The translations under genes and the position numbers were made by a program. Under the pieces are notes generated by a model, which ran no database searches, had not been told where the DNA came from, and saw only the letters and a list, made by a program, of their open reading frames with translations. DNA of 64,000 bases from Roseibium alexandrii DFL-11 (GTDB taxonomy: Bacteria > Pseudomonadota > Alphaproteobacteria > Rhizobiales > Stappiaceae): NCBI RefSeq assembly GCF_000158095.2, contig NZ_CM011002.1, positions 1,255,228 to 1,319,227 of the forward strand, read 5' to 3'. This document shows positions 49,627 through 60,024 of this stretch, piece by piece; the stretch's first letter is position 1; each line of letters opens with the position of its first letter.

Positions 49627-50919
49627 TTACGCCGTTCGTTCCAGGATCGCGATGAAGAAGCCATCGGTCTTGGTGGATGCAGGCGTCAAGGTCAGGTCAC
49701 CGCGCTCAGTGACATAGGCTGGAACCGGTTTGCCCGGCAGCATCGCGGTCCATGAATCCAGCGCGGAGACAGGGGCAAAGTCCGCATTTGCGGAGAGAAA
49801 CCGGCTGATTTGGTCGGCATTTTCTTCTGGCAGCAACGAACATGTTGCATACACTAAACGCCCACCAACCTTTACATACTCTTTTGCATTATCAAGGACA
49901 TGTACTTGATCGTTCATGCGATCGTTGAGCGCTTTTTCAGTCAGTTTCCATTTTGAATCCGGACGGCGGCGCCAGACGCCGGTGCCCGTGCATGGAGCAT
50001 CAATGAAGACAAGATCCATCTGCCCTTTAAGATCGTCAAGCGTGGAACTCGCCGGATCACGGACCTGAATATTGCGGACACCTGCGCGCTGCAGCCGTTC
50101 ATGGATCGGAGCCAAACGCAAACGATCTGCATCATAGGCGTAGAGCTGACCCTTGTTCTGCATGGCAGCTGCCAGCGCCAGCGTCTTTCCGCCACCGCCG
50201 GCACAATAATCCAGTACCTGTTGTCCCGGCTGCGCCCCCGCCAGCAAGGCTGCCAGCTGACTGGCCTCATCCTGAAGATCGAACCAGCCTTTGCGGTAGC
50301 CTTCTTCTGCTTGAACATGCGGCATCCGGCCAAGACCGGGCTTTGCTTCAATGCGCATTCCATGCGGCGAAAGTCCGGTGCCTTGAGCGCCTGTGTGGCC
50401 AAGCTTCTTCAGAAGTTTTTCGCGATCCGATTTCAGGGTGTTAACCCGCATGTCGACCGGTGCACGCTGCGCCAGAGCCCGGCCTTCCGTAACCGCGTCT
50501 CCACCGAAAACGGCAGTAAATTTCGGCCACAACCATTCCGGCACATCAGCCGCCTGCCACGGCTGCAAATCGTCCGGTACTGCAGCGGCAAGACGGTCTG
50601 CCTCGGCTTCGGTCAATGCCTCGGGCGCATGCCGGTCTTCATTCAAAACAGTGGTCAGCGCCTCAAGACCCTTGTCCCATGTCAGCACATAGGTTGCGAG
50701 CGCCAACGCCCGCGGGCACTCGTCCTGCATATGAGCTGCAAGGGAGGCCCGGTTTCGAAGGGCATCAAACACGAGATTGCCAATGACGGTGCGATCGCCT
50801 GATCCGGCAAACCGGTGGGATGACCCCCATTCCTTAAGGACCACCTGGACCGGCCGATGACGGCGTTCCACTTCGTCCAGGACTTCAATTGCCGCCGCGA
50901 GGCGTCCGCCATCTTTCAT
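49627..50919 (-). CDS. RsmB/NOL1-type RNA cytosine-5 methyltransferase
   Basis: A 430-residue m5C RNA methyltransferase. An N-terminal NusB-like helical region is followed by the SAM domain: VLDYCAGGGGKTLALAAAM (motif I), DAPCTGTGVWRRRPDSKWKL with the motif IV Cys, and YATCSLLPEENADQI with the catalytic motif VI Cys. Target is rRNA (16S m5C967 in E. coli RsmB) by family; exact site not certain. It follows guaB on the same strand after a hairpin terminator. Confidence 0.87.
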   Translation of the reverse strand: MKDGGRLAAAIEVLDEVERRHRPVQVVLKEWGSSHRFAGSGDRTVIGNLVFDALRNRASLAAHMQDECPRALALATYVLTWDKGLEALTTVLNEDRHAPEALTEAEADRLAAAVPDDLQPWQAADVPEWLWPKFTAVFGGDAVTEGRALAQRAPVDMRVNTLKSDREKLLKKLGHTGAQGTGLSPHGMRIEAKPGLGRMPHVQAEEGYRKGWFDLQDEASQLAALLAGAQPGQQVLDYCAGGGGKTLALAAAMQNKGQLYAYDADRLRLAPIHERLQRAGVRNIQVRDPASSTLDDLKGQMDLVFIDAPCTGTGVWRRRPDSKWKLTEKALNDRMNDQVHVLDNAKEYVKVGGRLVYATCSLLPEENADQISRFLSANADFAPVSALDSWTAMLPGKPVPAYVTERGDLTLTPASTKTDGFFIAILERTA

Positions 50920-50929
50920 CGCTTACCCT

Positions 50930-50958
50930 TTGAAAAGAGCCGGTATGTGACCGGCTCC
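50930..50958 (-). terminator. Terminator after guaB
   Basis: On the minus strand GAGCCGGT-CACAT-ACCGGCTC is followed by TTTTC, ~20 bases past the guaB stop and just before the methyltransferase gene. The short U-tract suggests partial read-through is possible. Confidence 0.7.
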
Positions 50959-50975
50959 TTCGATTATGCTTTATA

Positions 50976-53373
<2,398 letters not shown>

Positions 53374-53377
<4 letters not shown>

Positions 53378-55116
53378 TGTCTGTTCCTTGGACGGCCCCG
53401 GCCCTGCCGAGGTCCCATTTTTCTACGCGACCATACACCATCGGCAGACATCAACTCGGTCAAGATGCCTTCACGCAACCCCCGGTCTGCAACACGCAAT
53501 CTCGGGCAGCTCCAACGCCGCCGGATTGCTTCCAAGATCGCGCACCCTGCGAGAACAAGGTCTGCCCGGTCTTCGCCGATGCAAGGATTGCTGACGCGCG
53601 CCTCATACGGCATGTCGCGCAGCTGATCAATCATCCCGCCGACTTGCGTGTCTTCCAGCCACGCGCCATCGACGCGCCGGCGGTCGTAGCGCCTCAGCCC
53701 AAGATGAACCCCGGCCAGAGTTGTCACCGTGCCCGAAGTTCCAAGCATATGAACCTTGCCACTGGAGATTGCTTCGGACAGATCATCTGCGAGATTGAAT
53801 TCGGCCAGATGATCGGCAGCATCGTCCACCATGGCCTCGAAGATGTCCGGCGTGACATGAACGCCGCCATGCCGCTCGGCCAGGTTGACAACGCCAACCG
53901 GCAAAGAGATCCAGGACCGGATGAACCGCGTCAGCGCGTATCCGCGCGCGCCGCATCTGTTGCGCAGATCAAGCCAGACGATTTCAGAAGAGCCGCCGCC
54001 GATGTCAAACAAAATGACACCGTCGGCATCATGATCAACCAGCGAAGCGCATCCTGCCACAGCGAGCCGTGCTTCGGTTTCCCGATTAACGATTTCCAGC
54101 GCGAGGCCAGTTTCTGCCTGAACACGCGAAATGAAGTCTGCCCCGTTCTCGGCCGCCCGGCAGGCTTCTGTTGCAATCAGTCGGGACCGTTCGACGCCCC
54201 GTTCCGCCAACTTGCGATGACACTGCCCCAACGCATCGATTGCCCTGTCCATGGCGGCGTCGCCAAGCCGCCGGTGCGCGCCGACCCCTTCCCCGAGCCG
54301 GACGATCCGGGAATAGGCATCGACGACCCGAAAACCGCGTTCTTCAGGACGCGCGATCAGCAACCGGCAATTGTTCGTTCCAAGGTCGAGCGCAGCATAA
54401 AGAGGCGCATTGCCGGATGTCTGCACTGGATGACGGCGATGTCCGTTCCGAGCGCCTTCCGGACCCCGTGTACGCGGACGCCGAATAGGTTGCGGGTCAC
54501 GTTTGGACGGCTCCGGCGGACGCGGTCCGCCGTCCGGTGTAGGTAAGCCATTCAAAGGTCTGGATACCTGCGGATCCGCGCCGGTCTCAATTTCAACAGC
54601 AGGTGTTTCCTGATCGGTGTGCGCAGCTTGCCCACGATTCTTTTTGGCCTGCCAACGTTTGCGGCCGCGCCTGCTGGCAGCTTTTTTGCCCTTTGCAGAG
54701 GGAGAACCGTCGAACTGCGGCGCATCTGTCCCGGCGATGGCTGCTTCCATCTGTGCTTTTGATTGTAATTCCGGATTTGCGGTCCCGCTCTGCGCCGAAC
54801 GCCGGCGCCCACGCCGCTTTTTCTTCCGAGGGGAAGAGTTCGCAGCCACAGAATCTGGCGCGCCGTTCGCCGTCTTGGCGTCAGCTTTTCTGGTCTGCCC
54901 GGCCGCTTGAGAGACACTTGTGGCGTCAGATCCACTTGAAGGAGCTTGGTCATCGGGGCTGTTGCCCTCCCGACCCTGTACTCCTGAACCCTGACCGGAC
55001 CGGTTTTTCCGGCGCCGTCGGTTTCGTCCCTTGCGCTCGTTGAGCGCTGCTTTTTGTCCGGACACATCAGGGGCACGTCGCCCGGAGTCGGGCGGTTCCT
55101 GACCTGAATTAGTCAC
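53374..55116 (-). CDS. Ppx/GppA phosphatase-family protein with long basic N-terminal extension
   Basis: A 580-residue protein; the catalytic domain begins near residue 239. It is an actin-like ATPase fold: [18 protein letters not shown] (phosphate 1), [12 protein letters not shown] and [15 protein letters not shown] (phosphate 2). Members hydrolyse polyphosphate or pppGpp. The first ~238 residues are unusual: low-complexity, rich in Arg, Lys, Gly, Ser and Pro, with basic clusters ([40 protein letters not shown]), probably disordered and able to bind nucleic acid or polyphosphate. GTG 55116 follows AAAGG. Coupled to rlmE. Confidence 0.86.
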
Positions 55117-55410
55117 GTTTTTACCTTTCGATGCCCCGGATCTGTGGGCGTTTCAGCACAACAATCACCCGGAGCAAGTCCTTTAGTTGGGAAAACTGTA
55201 TCAGGTTGACCGCCGCTCGAAAAGAACCCCGCTTGGCAATTTCTGAAAGAGAAGGCAGGGTGTTCTGCACAAGTGCCAGGCCCGCGGACTTTTGTGATCA
55301 AAAAAGCTAAAACTTGCTCTTGCATTCGGTGGCCGGTTGGATGTATACGCCCCTCACCAATCGTGGCACGATCATCGTGCTCCGCCCGCGAGACTTCGCG
55401 TGTACCGGAT

Positions 55411-55484
55411 TGGGGAATAGGTTAACGGTAGACCCGCAGACTCTGACTCTGTTAGTGAAGGTTCGAATCCTTCTTCCCCAGCCA
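55411..55484 (+). tRNA. tRNA-Gln (anticodon CUG), encoded CCA
   Basis: The cloverleaf can be drawn in full. The acceptor stem TGGGGAA pairs with TTCCCCA; the D-arm contains GGTTAACGGTAG; the anticodon stem GCAGA/TCTGT encloses CTCTGAC with CTG as anticodon; the T-arm GAAGG-TTCGAAT-CCTTC is complete. The discriminator G and CCA are encoded. The gene is intact and lies at the junction between host DNA and a phage integrase ~250 bases downstream. Confidence 0.93.
55461..55484 (+). other. Candidate phage attachment site (attL) in the tRNA-Gln 3' half
   Basis: Tyrosine integrases of temperate phages commonly use the T-arm and 3' end of a tRNA gene as attB, and the integrase gene lies right beside it here. 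The T-arm to CCA segment is the expected core, so a copy should occur at the far end of the prophage, outside the window. The exact core ends cannot be fixed from one side. Confidence 0.5.
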
Positions 55485-55612
55485 CCCCTTAACTCCCTGA
55501 AAACACTGACTTAATCGCTCTCAAAAGCGTCGTCTGCGGATGTAAGAAAGTTACTCTGTGGGGCGGCTTTGGGTCTCTTGCTTTCAGATCGAGAAATGAC
55601 TCTGTGAGCCTA

Positions 55613-55699
55613 CTAGACGATGCCCATCAACCCGCTGACGTACAGCCCGATGGCGATGCAGCAGATGAGGAAGCCGGTGAGGATGAGAAAACTGATCAT
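55613..55699 (-). CDS. Possible 28-residue membrane microprotein
   Basis: The frame encodes MISFLILTGFLICCIAIGLY then VSGLMGIV, an almost wholly hydrophobic single span. It lies 30 bases after the integrase stop on the same strand, between the integrase and tRNA-Gln, i.e. at the extreme end of the prophage. No strong Shine-Dalgarno is visible. Small membrane peptides in this position often act in lysogeny or superinfection exclusion, but that is speculation. Confidence 0.35.
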   Translation of the reverse strand: MISFLILTGFLICCIAIGLYVSGLMGIV

Positions 55700-55708
55700 G
55701 GTGAGGTA

Positions 55709-55734
55709 TCTCTGCCGATAGGTCCGACTTAGTC
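55709..55734. repeat. 26-base direct repeat, copy 1 (integrase 3' end)
   Basis: This stretch, with core GCCGATAGGTCCGACTTAGT, recurs identically at 57836-57861. Copy 1 covers the integrase stop codon and the bases after it. On the leftward strand it reads GACTAAGTCGGACCTATCGG and then CAGAGA. Two exact copies 2.1 kb apart, both just downstream of a leftward frame, suggest a phage regulatory element such as a promoter. Confidence 0.8.
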
Positions 55735-56850
55735 GTCGAGGAGGCTTACAGCCCGTTTGGAAACGTCGAAGGTGTCGATGTCAGCGTACTTGGCCGACAT
55801 GGCCGAGTCGGAGTGACCGAGGAGCTTCTGGATCCCGTCCAGGCCCATCCCCTTGCGACGTACGCGGGTGGCGAAGGTGTCACGCAGAGAGTGGATCGAC
55901 CGGTTGCCGAAGATGGCGACCTTCTCCGGGGTGTTGATCCCGGCCCTCTCGAACGCCTTGATGATCCCCTTGGGAGCATACTTACGCGGCCCCTGGCCGG
56001 TGCTGTCAGCGAACACGTAGAGAGATCCCTGCCGTTCATGCCAGCGGCGCTTGAGGATATCCTGCACACGCTTGGTGCAGACGATCCGGCCATCGTTGTC
56101 CACCTTCGGACGGTAGACGTCGATGAACGACCAGTTCTCCCTATCGACCATCGACCACGGCAGCTTGGACAGCTCAGAGTACCGCATACCGGTGTCAGCG
56201 AGGATCACAACGAAGTCGTAGTTGTCCCGCTTGGAGATCGTAGCCTTCTCGCTCATGGGTCCGTTGTAGCCACGCGGATCCAGTTCCTTCAGGAGAGAGT
56301 TCAGCTCTGTCTCGTTTAGAGGCTTCGCCCGGTTCTTCACCTTGAGCAGCTTGAACTTGACCGGCTGCGGAGGCATGACGAACTCTTCCGTCTCCTCCAG
56401 GTAGTTCAGGAGCTTCCGGAACGCGGCCAGCTCACCGTTGATGGTCCGCTTGGAGTTCCCGGCAGCGAGACGCCAGGACTGCAGCTCAGCGAAGTGTCCC
56501 TTGCGCAGGTCACTGACCAGCATCTTCGGATCGAGACCCTTGTGCGGCTCCTCGCTGTGTCGCGGCGTGATCCAACCGAGGGTTTTATGCAATCGCCATC
56601 TCACATTCTTGAAGTCAGAAACATGCTGGTGTCTCTTGAGAAAAAAAGACACAGCCTTCTCCAGGGTGATCTCCTCCCGGTGGCCGAGCTGCTTACGGTC
56701 GAGCATCTGCCGCTCGATCTCGTCAGCGACCTGTTGAGCCTCACGCTTGTTCTTGCGCTTGGTCGATGCTCTCATCCGCTTCCCAGCGATGGATGCCGGG
56801 ATGTCGTAGTACCAGTATGGACTACCGTCTTTCTTGAACACGTCAGCCAT
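55729..56850 (-). CDS. int: Phage tyrosine integrase
   Basis: A 373-residue site-specific recombinase. An N-terminal SAM-like arm/core-binding region (~1-170) precedes the catalytic domain, whose residues are visible: Arg in ADTGMRYSELSKLPW, H-x-L-R in SIHSLRDTFATRVRR, the His of KLLGHSDSAMSAKY, and the nucleophile Tyr in that last segment (AKYADID). AGGAGG precedes ATG 56850. It reads toward the tRNA-Gln where the phage is presumably inserted, and follows two small regulatory-type genes on the same strand. Confidence 0.93.
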   Translation of the reverse strand: MADVFKKDGSPYWYYDIPASIAGKRMRASTKRKNKREAQQVADEIERQMLDRKQLGHREEITLEKAVSFFLKRHQHVSDFKNVRWRLHKTLGWITPRHSEEPHKGLDPKMLVSDLRKGHFAELQSWRLAAGNSKRTINGELAAFRKLLNYLEETEEFVMPPQPVKFKLLKVKNRAKPLNETELNSLLKELDPRGYNGPMSEKATISKRDNYDFVVILADTGMRYSELSKLPWSMVDRENWSFIDVYRPKVDNDGRIVCTKRVQDILKRRWHERQGSLYVFADSTGQGPRKYAPKGIIKAFERAGINTPEKVAIFGNRSIHSLRDTFATRVRRKGMGLDGIQKLLGHSDSAMSAKYADIDTFDVSKRAVSLLDD

Positions 56851-56859
56851 GTGAACCTC

Positions 56860-57162
56860 CTAGAAGCAGAAATGGTCAATCGTATCGATTAGATTGAGGA
56901 CAGCGACCTCGAAGCTCTCGAACTCCTTGGCCCGTCCGCTGAAGGACTGCAAGACAGCCCTACCGTCATCTAGGTGTGAAACTGAGAAACCGGTCTCACA
57001 CGTCGTCACCAACAGGACACACTCCCCGGTGTCCGTGTATTCCCAGTCAACCTCTGCGATGGTGCAGAGATGCTTGACCAGCTCGTTTGTTTGGTCCTGA
57101 TCCAGACCAACTAATTCAGCACATCCACATACGTCGTTATTCTTCTTTCCTGCCGGTAGCAT
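56860..57162 (-). CDS. Small phage protein of unknown function
   Basis: A 100-residue acidic protein between the XRE regulator and the integrase, overlapping the regulator's 3' end by 26 bases and stopping nine bases before the integrase start. The sequence (ELVKHLCTIAEVDWEYTDTG, VLLVTTCETGFSVSHLDDGR) is beta-rich with several cysteines. No family recognised. Tight packing suggests an XRE-small protein-integrase lysogeny operon; an excisionase role is possible but no HTH is visible. Confidence 0.6.
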   Translation of the reverse strand: MLPAGKKNNDVCGCAELVGLDQDQTNELVKHLCTIAEVDWEYTDTGECVLLVTTCETGFSVSHLDDGRAVLQSFSGRAKEFESFEVAVLNLIDTIDHFCF

Positions 57163-57484
57163 TTACGCGCTCTTTCTTACTCAACCTGTCTATCTTCAGG
57201 ACGTCGTAAGTTTCCGGATCGTAGAAGCTCAGCATGTTCCATGCAAACTCCACAGGGTCCACCTTCAACGCAATGGCCCAGTCTCTCAATCCTTCGGGTG
57301 GTACTCGTCCCTTCCCACTCTCAATCTGTGTGATGAATGTGTAATACTTGATCCCCACAGCCTCGGCCAGCTTGACCTGCGTCAGATCGTTCTCGATCCG
57401 CAGCCGTCTGACATACCGCCCCGCCTCCTGTCTCTTACGTTTAGTGTAGTCAGCATCCCGTTTATGCTGTGGACTACTAGCCAT
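57137..57484 (-). CDS. XRE-family (Cro/CI-type) transcriptional regulator
   Basis: A 115-residue DNA-binding protein. After a basic N-terminus the HTH is plain: YVRRLRIENDLTQVKLAEAV, then GIKYYTFITQIESGKGRVP and RDWAIALKVDPVEF. No C-terminal peptidase domain, so it is not a LexA-like self-cleaving repressor. Likely the lysogeny regulator, and it reads in the same direction as the early genes rather than divergently. ATG 57484. Confidence 0.85.
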   Translation of the reverse strand: MASSPQHKRDADYTKRKRQEAGRYVRRLRIENDLTQVKLAEAVGIKYYTFITQIESGKGRVPPEGLRDWAIALKVDPVEFAWNMLSFYDPETYDVLKIDRLSKKERVNATGRKEE

Positions 57485-57859
57485 TGGTCACTTCCTTCAA
57501 AAGCCCCCCTAGGGAAGTGAAGCGTCCGTATAGTTGCCAATGCAACTGCTGTAAAGCATGAACGTAGCGTCACTTTCTGAATAGGGTAGATGATGGTAAA
57601 CAGTTGTTCTTACTAGCAATAACAAGTCTCTGAGATCCCTTAAGCATTATGTTGTTTGGGGGCTTCCCCCCTCCCCTCTATCCAAGAGGATCTCTAAGGC
57701 TCGTTACGGTCGAGAACGCATCCCACACTGACTGTTCACCTGATCTGCAATATGCCCCATAGAGTATCTTAATGGAGTCGTAAACTTATCTTTATGATAC
57801 GTAATACTGTCTCTAGGAGAATATGTATAACAGTCTCTCTGCCGATAGGTCCGACTTAG
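57485..57859. other. Non-coding segment upstream of the XRE regulator
   Basis: No convincing frame. It is AT-rich around 57765-57830, with ACTGTCTCT and ACAGTCTCTCT as near repeats at ~57807 and ~57831, next to the 26-base direct repeat. A GGGGGCTTCCCCC hairpin lies at 57658-57670 without a U-tract. This is where the promoter and operator of the leftward regulator-integrase operon should be. Confidence 0.5.
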
Positions 57860-57861
57860 TC
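57836..57861. repeat. 26-base direct repeat, copy 2
   Basis: Identical to 55709-55734. On the leftward strand it begins within the stop codon of the small frame at 57860-58018 and lies ~350 bases upstream of the XRE start, in the right place and direction to act on the XRE-integrase operon. Confidence 0.8.
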
Positions 57862-58018
57862 AGCAGATGCGTTCGGCCTCCTTTGCGTGTTGGTTGTAGT
57901 CGAGGTTGTATTGGTTGTGCTCCTGTTTTTGAGTCACTTCAGGGTGCATGTCAATAATGACAGGGACAATTCGTTGTGAATTGTTAGACAGTCTAACGCC
58001 GTCTTGAAAAAAGGCCAT
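57860..58018 (-). CDS. Possible 52-residue phage protein
   Basis: The frame encodes MAFFQDGVRLSNNSQRIVPV followed by IIDMHPEVTQKQEHNQYNLD and a charged end. GAGAG lies about six bases upstream of ATG 58018. Composition is reasonable for a small acidic-neutral protein, and the stop falls exactly at the start of the direct repeat, as in the integrase copy. No family recognised. Confidence 0.4.
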   Translation of the reverse strand: MAFFQDGVRLSNNSQRIVPVIIDMHPEVTQKQEHNQYNLDYNQHAKEAERIC

Positions 58019-58106
58019 AGAAGCTCTCTGAGAGTCGGTTGGCGTTGTCGGCTAGGGTAGGTGCGGAGAGGTCGAGAACGCCTCTCCACGAGTCCCTGTG
58101 AGTCTT

Positions 58107-58451
58107 CTAGGCGCTAAGCTCGTTGAAGGTGTCGAAGTTCTTGAACCAATCCCGTACTGTGTCGAACTGGAGCGAGGCTGGAGCCTTCTGAACCGCAGTG
58201 ACAGGTCCAGCTGCCTTCCGGCGTTGGTGCCAGATGGCTCTGCAGAAGCGCTGGGTGCGGTCTTCGAAGGACTGCTTCTGATCGGTCCAGCTGAAGTAGG
58301 CGATGCCGTCGCGGACGGAGATGAACTGACCCTTGCGACGTGTCAGCGGCATCTCACACCATTGTCCTGGGCGGATCTCAAGCTCTCCTGACTTGATCGC
58401 TTCGAGGGTGGCAAGATCGAGGGTGATGGTAGGGAGGAATTTGTGGTTCAT
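58107..58451 (-). CDS. Small phage protein, 114 residues
   Basis: Start ATG 58451 has AAGGAG upstream; longer in-frame starts are not supported. The protein begins MNHKFLPTITLDLATLEAIK, continues with ISVRDGIAYFSWTDQKQSFEDR and ends DTVRDWFKNFDTFNELSA. The tail WFKNFD resembles WFENFD in the gene at 59580, suggesting a shared small module. Function unknown. Confidence 0.65.
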   Translation of the reverse strand: MNHKFLPTITLDLATLEAIKSGELEIRPGQWCEMPLTRRKGQFISVRDGIAYFSWTDQKQSFEDRTQRFCRAIWHQRRKAAGPVTAVQKAPASLQFDTVRDWFKNFDTFNELSA

Positions 58452-58467
58452 TGGGTGGTCTCCTTGT

Positions 58468-58632
58468 TTAGTTTGCGGACTTGTGCTGGACAGGATGCCA
58501 GCCGTTGTAAGGGTGGAACCAGACAGAGCCGTCTGACATCTCAAGGAACTCTCCGGACACTGCCCGGAGATCGTGCCAAGAGTCTCGACGAACGGCTTTG
58601 TATCCGTGGTATTGGTGGACAATGTCAGTCAT
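58468..58632 (-). CDS. Small phage protein, 54 residues
   Basis: Reads MTDIVHQYHGYKAVRRDSWH, then DLRAVSGEFLEMSDGSVWFH and PYNGWHPVQHKSAN. Its ATG 58632 overlaps the end of the next upstream gene by eight bases, and it stops 16 bases before the 58451 start, the dense packing expected of phage early genes. Rich in His, Tyr and Trp. No family recognised. Confidence 0.6.
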   Translation of the reverse strand: MTDIVHQYHGYKAVRRDSWHDLRAVSGEFLEMSDGSVWFHPYNGWHPVQHKSAN

Positions 58633-58807
58633 GGACAAACCATCCTTTAGCTCCGAGGGCGTGTGCTACGTTCTTGTTGTAGACCTCAACTGCCTCGTTG
58701 ATGTCGTCTACAGGCTCTTGGTTCAGCCCGTACCGGACCCATAAGCCAAACCCTGTGTCGATGATTGTGACGTCGTTTGTGATGTCGTGAGCGAGTATCT
58801 TGATCAT
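58625..58807 (-). CDS. Small phage protein, 60 residues
   Basis: Begins MIKILAHDITNDVTIIDTGF and continues GLWVRYGLNQEPVDDINEAV, ending KNVAHALGAKGWFVHD. AGGGA precedes ATG 58807. The layout (a short beta-rich start, an acidic helix with INEAVEVY, a final aromatic strand) is shared with its neighbours at 59580 and 59795. Function unknown. Confidence 0.6.
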   Translation of the reverse strand: MIKILAHDITNDVTIIDTGFGLWVRYGLNQEPVDDINEAVEVYNKNVAHALGAKGWFVHD

Positions 58808-58809
58808 GG

Positions 58810-59079
58810 TTATAGTCCCTGCTCGATGTAGTCGTCCCAACGCTGGAAAGCGGTCTCGTGAGCAGCCACAACGTCCTTGTGGTAGGTGCCGGAGAGACAC
58901 TCCCCGTTGTCGTAGACAAGGTGCGTCGAGTACGGATGGTCCTCGTTGTGAAGCTCCAGAACGGCAATCCAGCGTTTCTCGTCGATCTGGTGATAAGCGA
59001 CCACACGCTTGAGCATAGGATGCATTGGGAGGTCGCTGGGTGTGTTGTCGAGGTGCGGTAGAGTGTGTGTTATGGTCAT
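58810..59079 (-). CDS. Small phage protein, 89 residues
   Basis: Begins MTITHTLPHLDNTPSDLPMH; the core VVAYHQIDEKRWIAVLELHN then HLVYDNGECLSGTYHK looks like a small beta-sheet, ending with a helix (AAHETAFQRWDDYIEQGL). GGAAG precedes ATG 59079. Adjacent genes are two bases away. No family recognised. Confidence 0.62.
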   Translation of the reverse strand: MTITHTLPHLDNTPSDLPMHPMLKRVVAYHQIDEKRWIAVLELHNEDHPYSTHLVYDNGECLSGTYHKDVVAAHETAFQRWDDYIEQGL

Positions 59080-59090
59080 TGTTCGTCTTC

Positions 59091-59270
59091 CTACTTTTCC
59101 GGATGCCCTTTCACCACACGGTCACCAACTCCGGAGATGAAGCGGGCCTTCTGCATGGTCATTGAGAGGCTCTTCATCGGATCGCCGATACGTGCTTTGG
59201 AGCCGTCAGGGTACTCAGCTGTGATGATGTAGCCGTCATGGTCTTTCGTGACGCGATATGTATTGGTCAT
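59091..59270 (-). CDS. Small phage protein, 59 residues
   Basis: Reads MTNTYRVTKDHDGYIITAEY, then PDGSKARIGDPMKSLSMTMQ and KARFISGVGDRVVKGHPEK. Basic, with an initial beta-hairpin-like half. It fits exactly between the flanking genes (10-11 bases each side). No family recognised. Confidence 0.58.
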   Translation of the reverse strand: MTNTYRVTKDHDGYIITAEYPDGSKARIGDPMKSLSMTMQKARFISGVGDRVVKGHPEK

Positions 59271-59280
59271 GGCCAGTCCC

Positions 59281-59577
59281 TCAATAAAAACAGTGCAAGT
59301 CTAGATCCCAGATCCCGGCCAGAGCGTTGCCAATCAGCAAAGCATCAGCCTCAGTCTGGCAGTCGGTGAGTGACTCGATCCCGCCTTCCTTCAGGTGGAG
59401 GTAGACGCCCCAGATCTCCGCATCGTCACGGTCACACGGCTCGTACCAAGTCTCATCGTCTGTTTCAGATGCGTTGAGCAGCGGGTGGATCTCCAGTGCG
59501 TCACAGCTTTGGATCTCTTCAGCTGTCGGCTCCTGACCACCCGGCCAGCAGTTGTACATGTCTGGTGTCAGCGTCAT
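59281..59577 (-). CDS. Small acidic phage protein, 98 residues
   Basis: A strongly acidic protein: PTAEEIQSCDALEIHPLLNA, SETDDETWYEPCDRDDAEIW, GVYLHLKEGGIESLTDCQTE, ADALLIGNALAGIWDLDLHC. The segment TEADALLIGNA is very close to DEADALLLGLV in the next gene, so the two probably share ancestry. High negative charge is seen in phage DNA mimics, but there is no direct evidence for that role. Confidence 0.62.
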   Translation of the reverse strand: MTLTPDMYNCWPGGQEPTAEEIQSCDALEIHPLLNASETDDETWYEPCDRDDAEIWGVYLHLKEGGIESLTDCQTEADALLIGNALAGIWDLDLHCFY

Positions 59578-59579
59578 GG

Positions 59580-59795
59580 TTAGCGCTCCTCTTCATCAAG
59601 GACGACATAGTCAAAGTTCTCGAACCACTCTTTGGCGGTTACCAGTCCCAGTAACAGAGCGTCTGCCTCATCCTTTGTCTTGAAGGCGAAGTTTCTAACA
59701 ATCCCATCGCCGTTCTGTTCAATGTCCTCGCCAGAATGTCCCAAGGAGTGCGCAACTGGTGCGTCGGTACCGAAAACAATCGTTAAGGTGTGCAT
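59580..59795 (-). CDS. Small phage protein, 71 residues
   Basis: Begins MHTLTIVFGTDAPVAHSLGH and continues IVRNFAFKTKDEADALLLGL then VTAKEWFENFDYVVLDEEER. ATG 59795 overlaps the stop of the upstream gene (TGATG) with GGAGG before it, so it is translationally coupled. DEADALLLGL matches the 59281 protein and WFENFD matches the 58107 protein. Confidence 0.62.
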   Translation of the reverse strand: MHTLTIVFGTDAPVAHSLGHSGEDIEQNGDGIVRNFAFKTKDEADALLLGLVTAKEWFENFDYVVLDEEER

Positions 59796-60007
59796 CACGC
59801 AGCCTCCGCGAGTGTGGTCGTTGCCGTTGTCTGGTGCGCCCGATAGCGGACCAAATAGGACCGGTGGACGGATGGATACCAGCGCAGCAAGAAGTCGTTT
59901 GCCTCCTCCGCAGTGTTGAACGTGTACGGCTTCCCGTGACTGGTCTTGATGTCCTTCCAGTCAGTGCCGGTAGGTGTTTTCAGGAGGATCTGTGCAACGT
60001 AAGACAT
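59795..60007 (-). CDS. Small basic phage protein, 70 residues
   Basis: Begins MSYVAQILLKTPTGTDWKDI, with YTFNTAEEANDFLLRWYPSV and HRSYLVRYRAHQTTATTTLA. TAEEANDFLL parallels the EADALL helix of the next two genes, so it may be a distant paralogue. First gene after the repeated leader element at 60025-60045. Confidence 0.62.
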   Translation of the reverse strand: MSYVAQILLKTPTGTDWKDIKTSHGKPYTFNTAEEANDFLLRWYPSVHRSYLVRYRAHQTTATTTLAEAA

Positions 60008-60024
60008 GGTTAGTCCTTTCGATA

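Noticed and set aside
55113..55325. 70-codon minus-strand frame upstream of the Ppx gene
   Set aside because: Overlaps the Ppx start, poor ribosome-binding site and no recognisable sequence; the region is more likely the promoter of ppx-rlmE.
55411..55484. Damage or duplication of tRNA-Gln by phage integration
   Set aside because: All stems pair and CCA is encoded, so the tRNA is intact; no partial second copy is visible inside the window.
57658..57670. GGGGGCTTCCCCC hairpin as a terminator
   Set aside because: No U-tract on either side in either direction; kept only as a remark.
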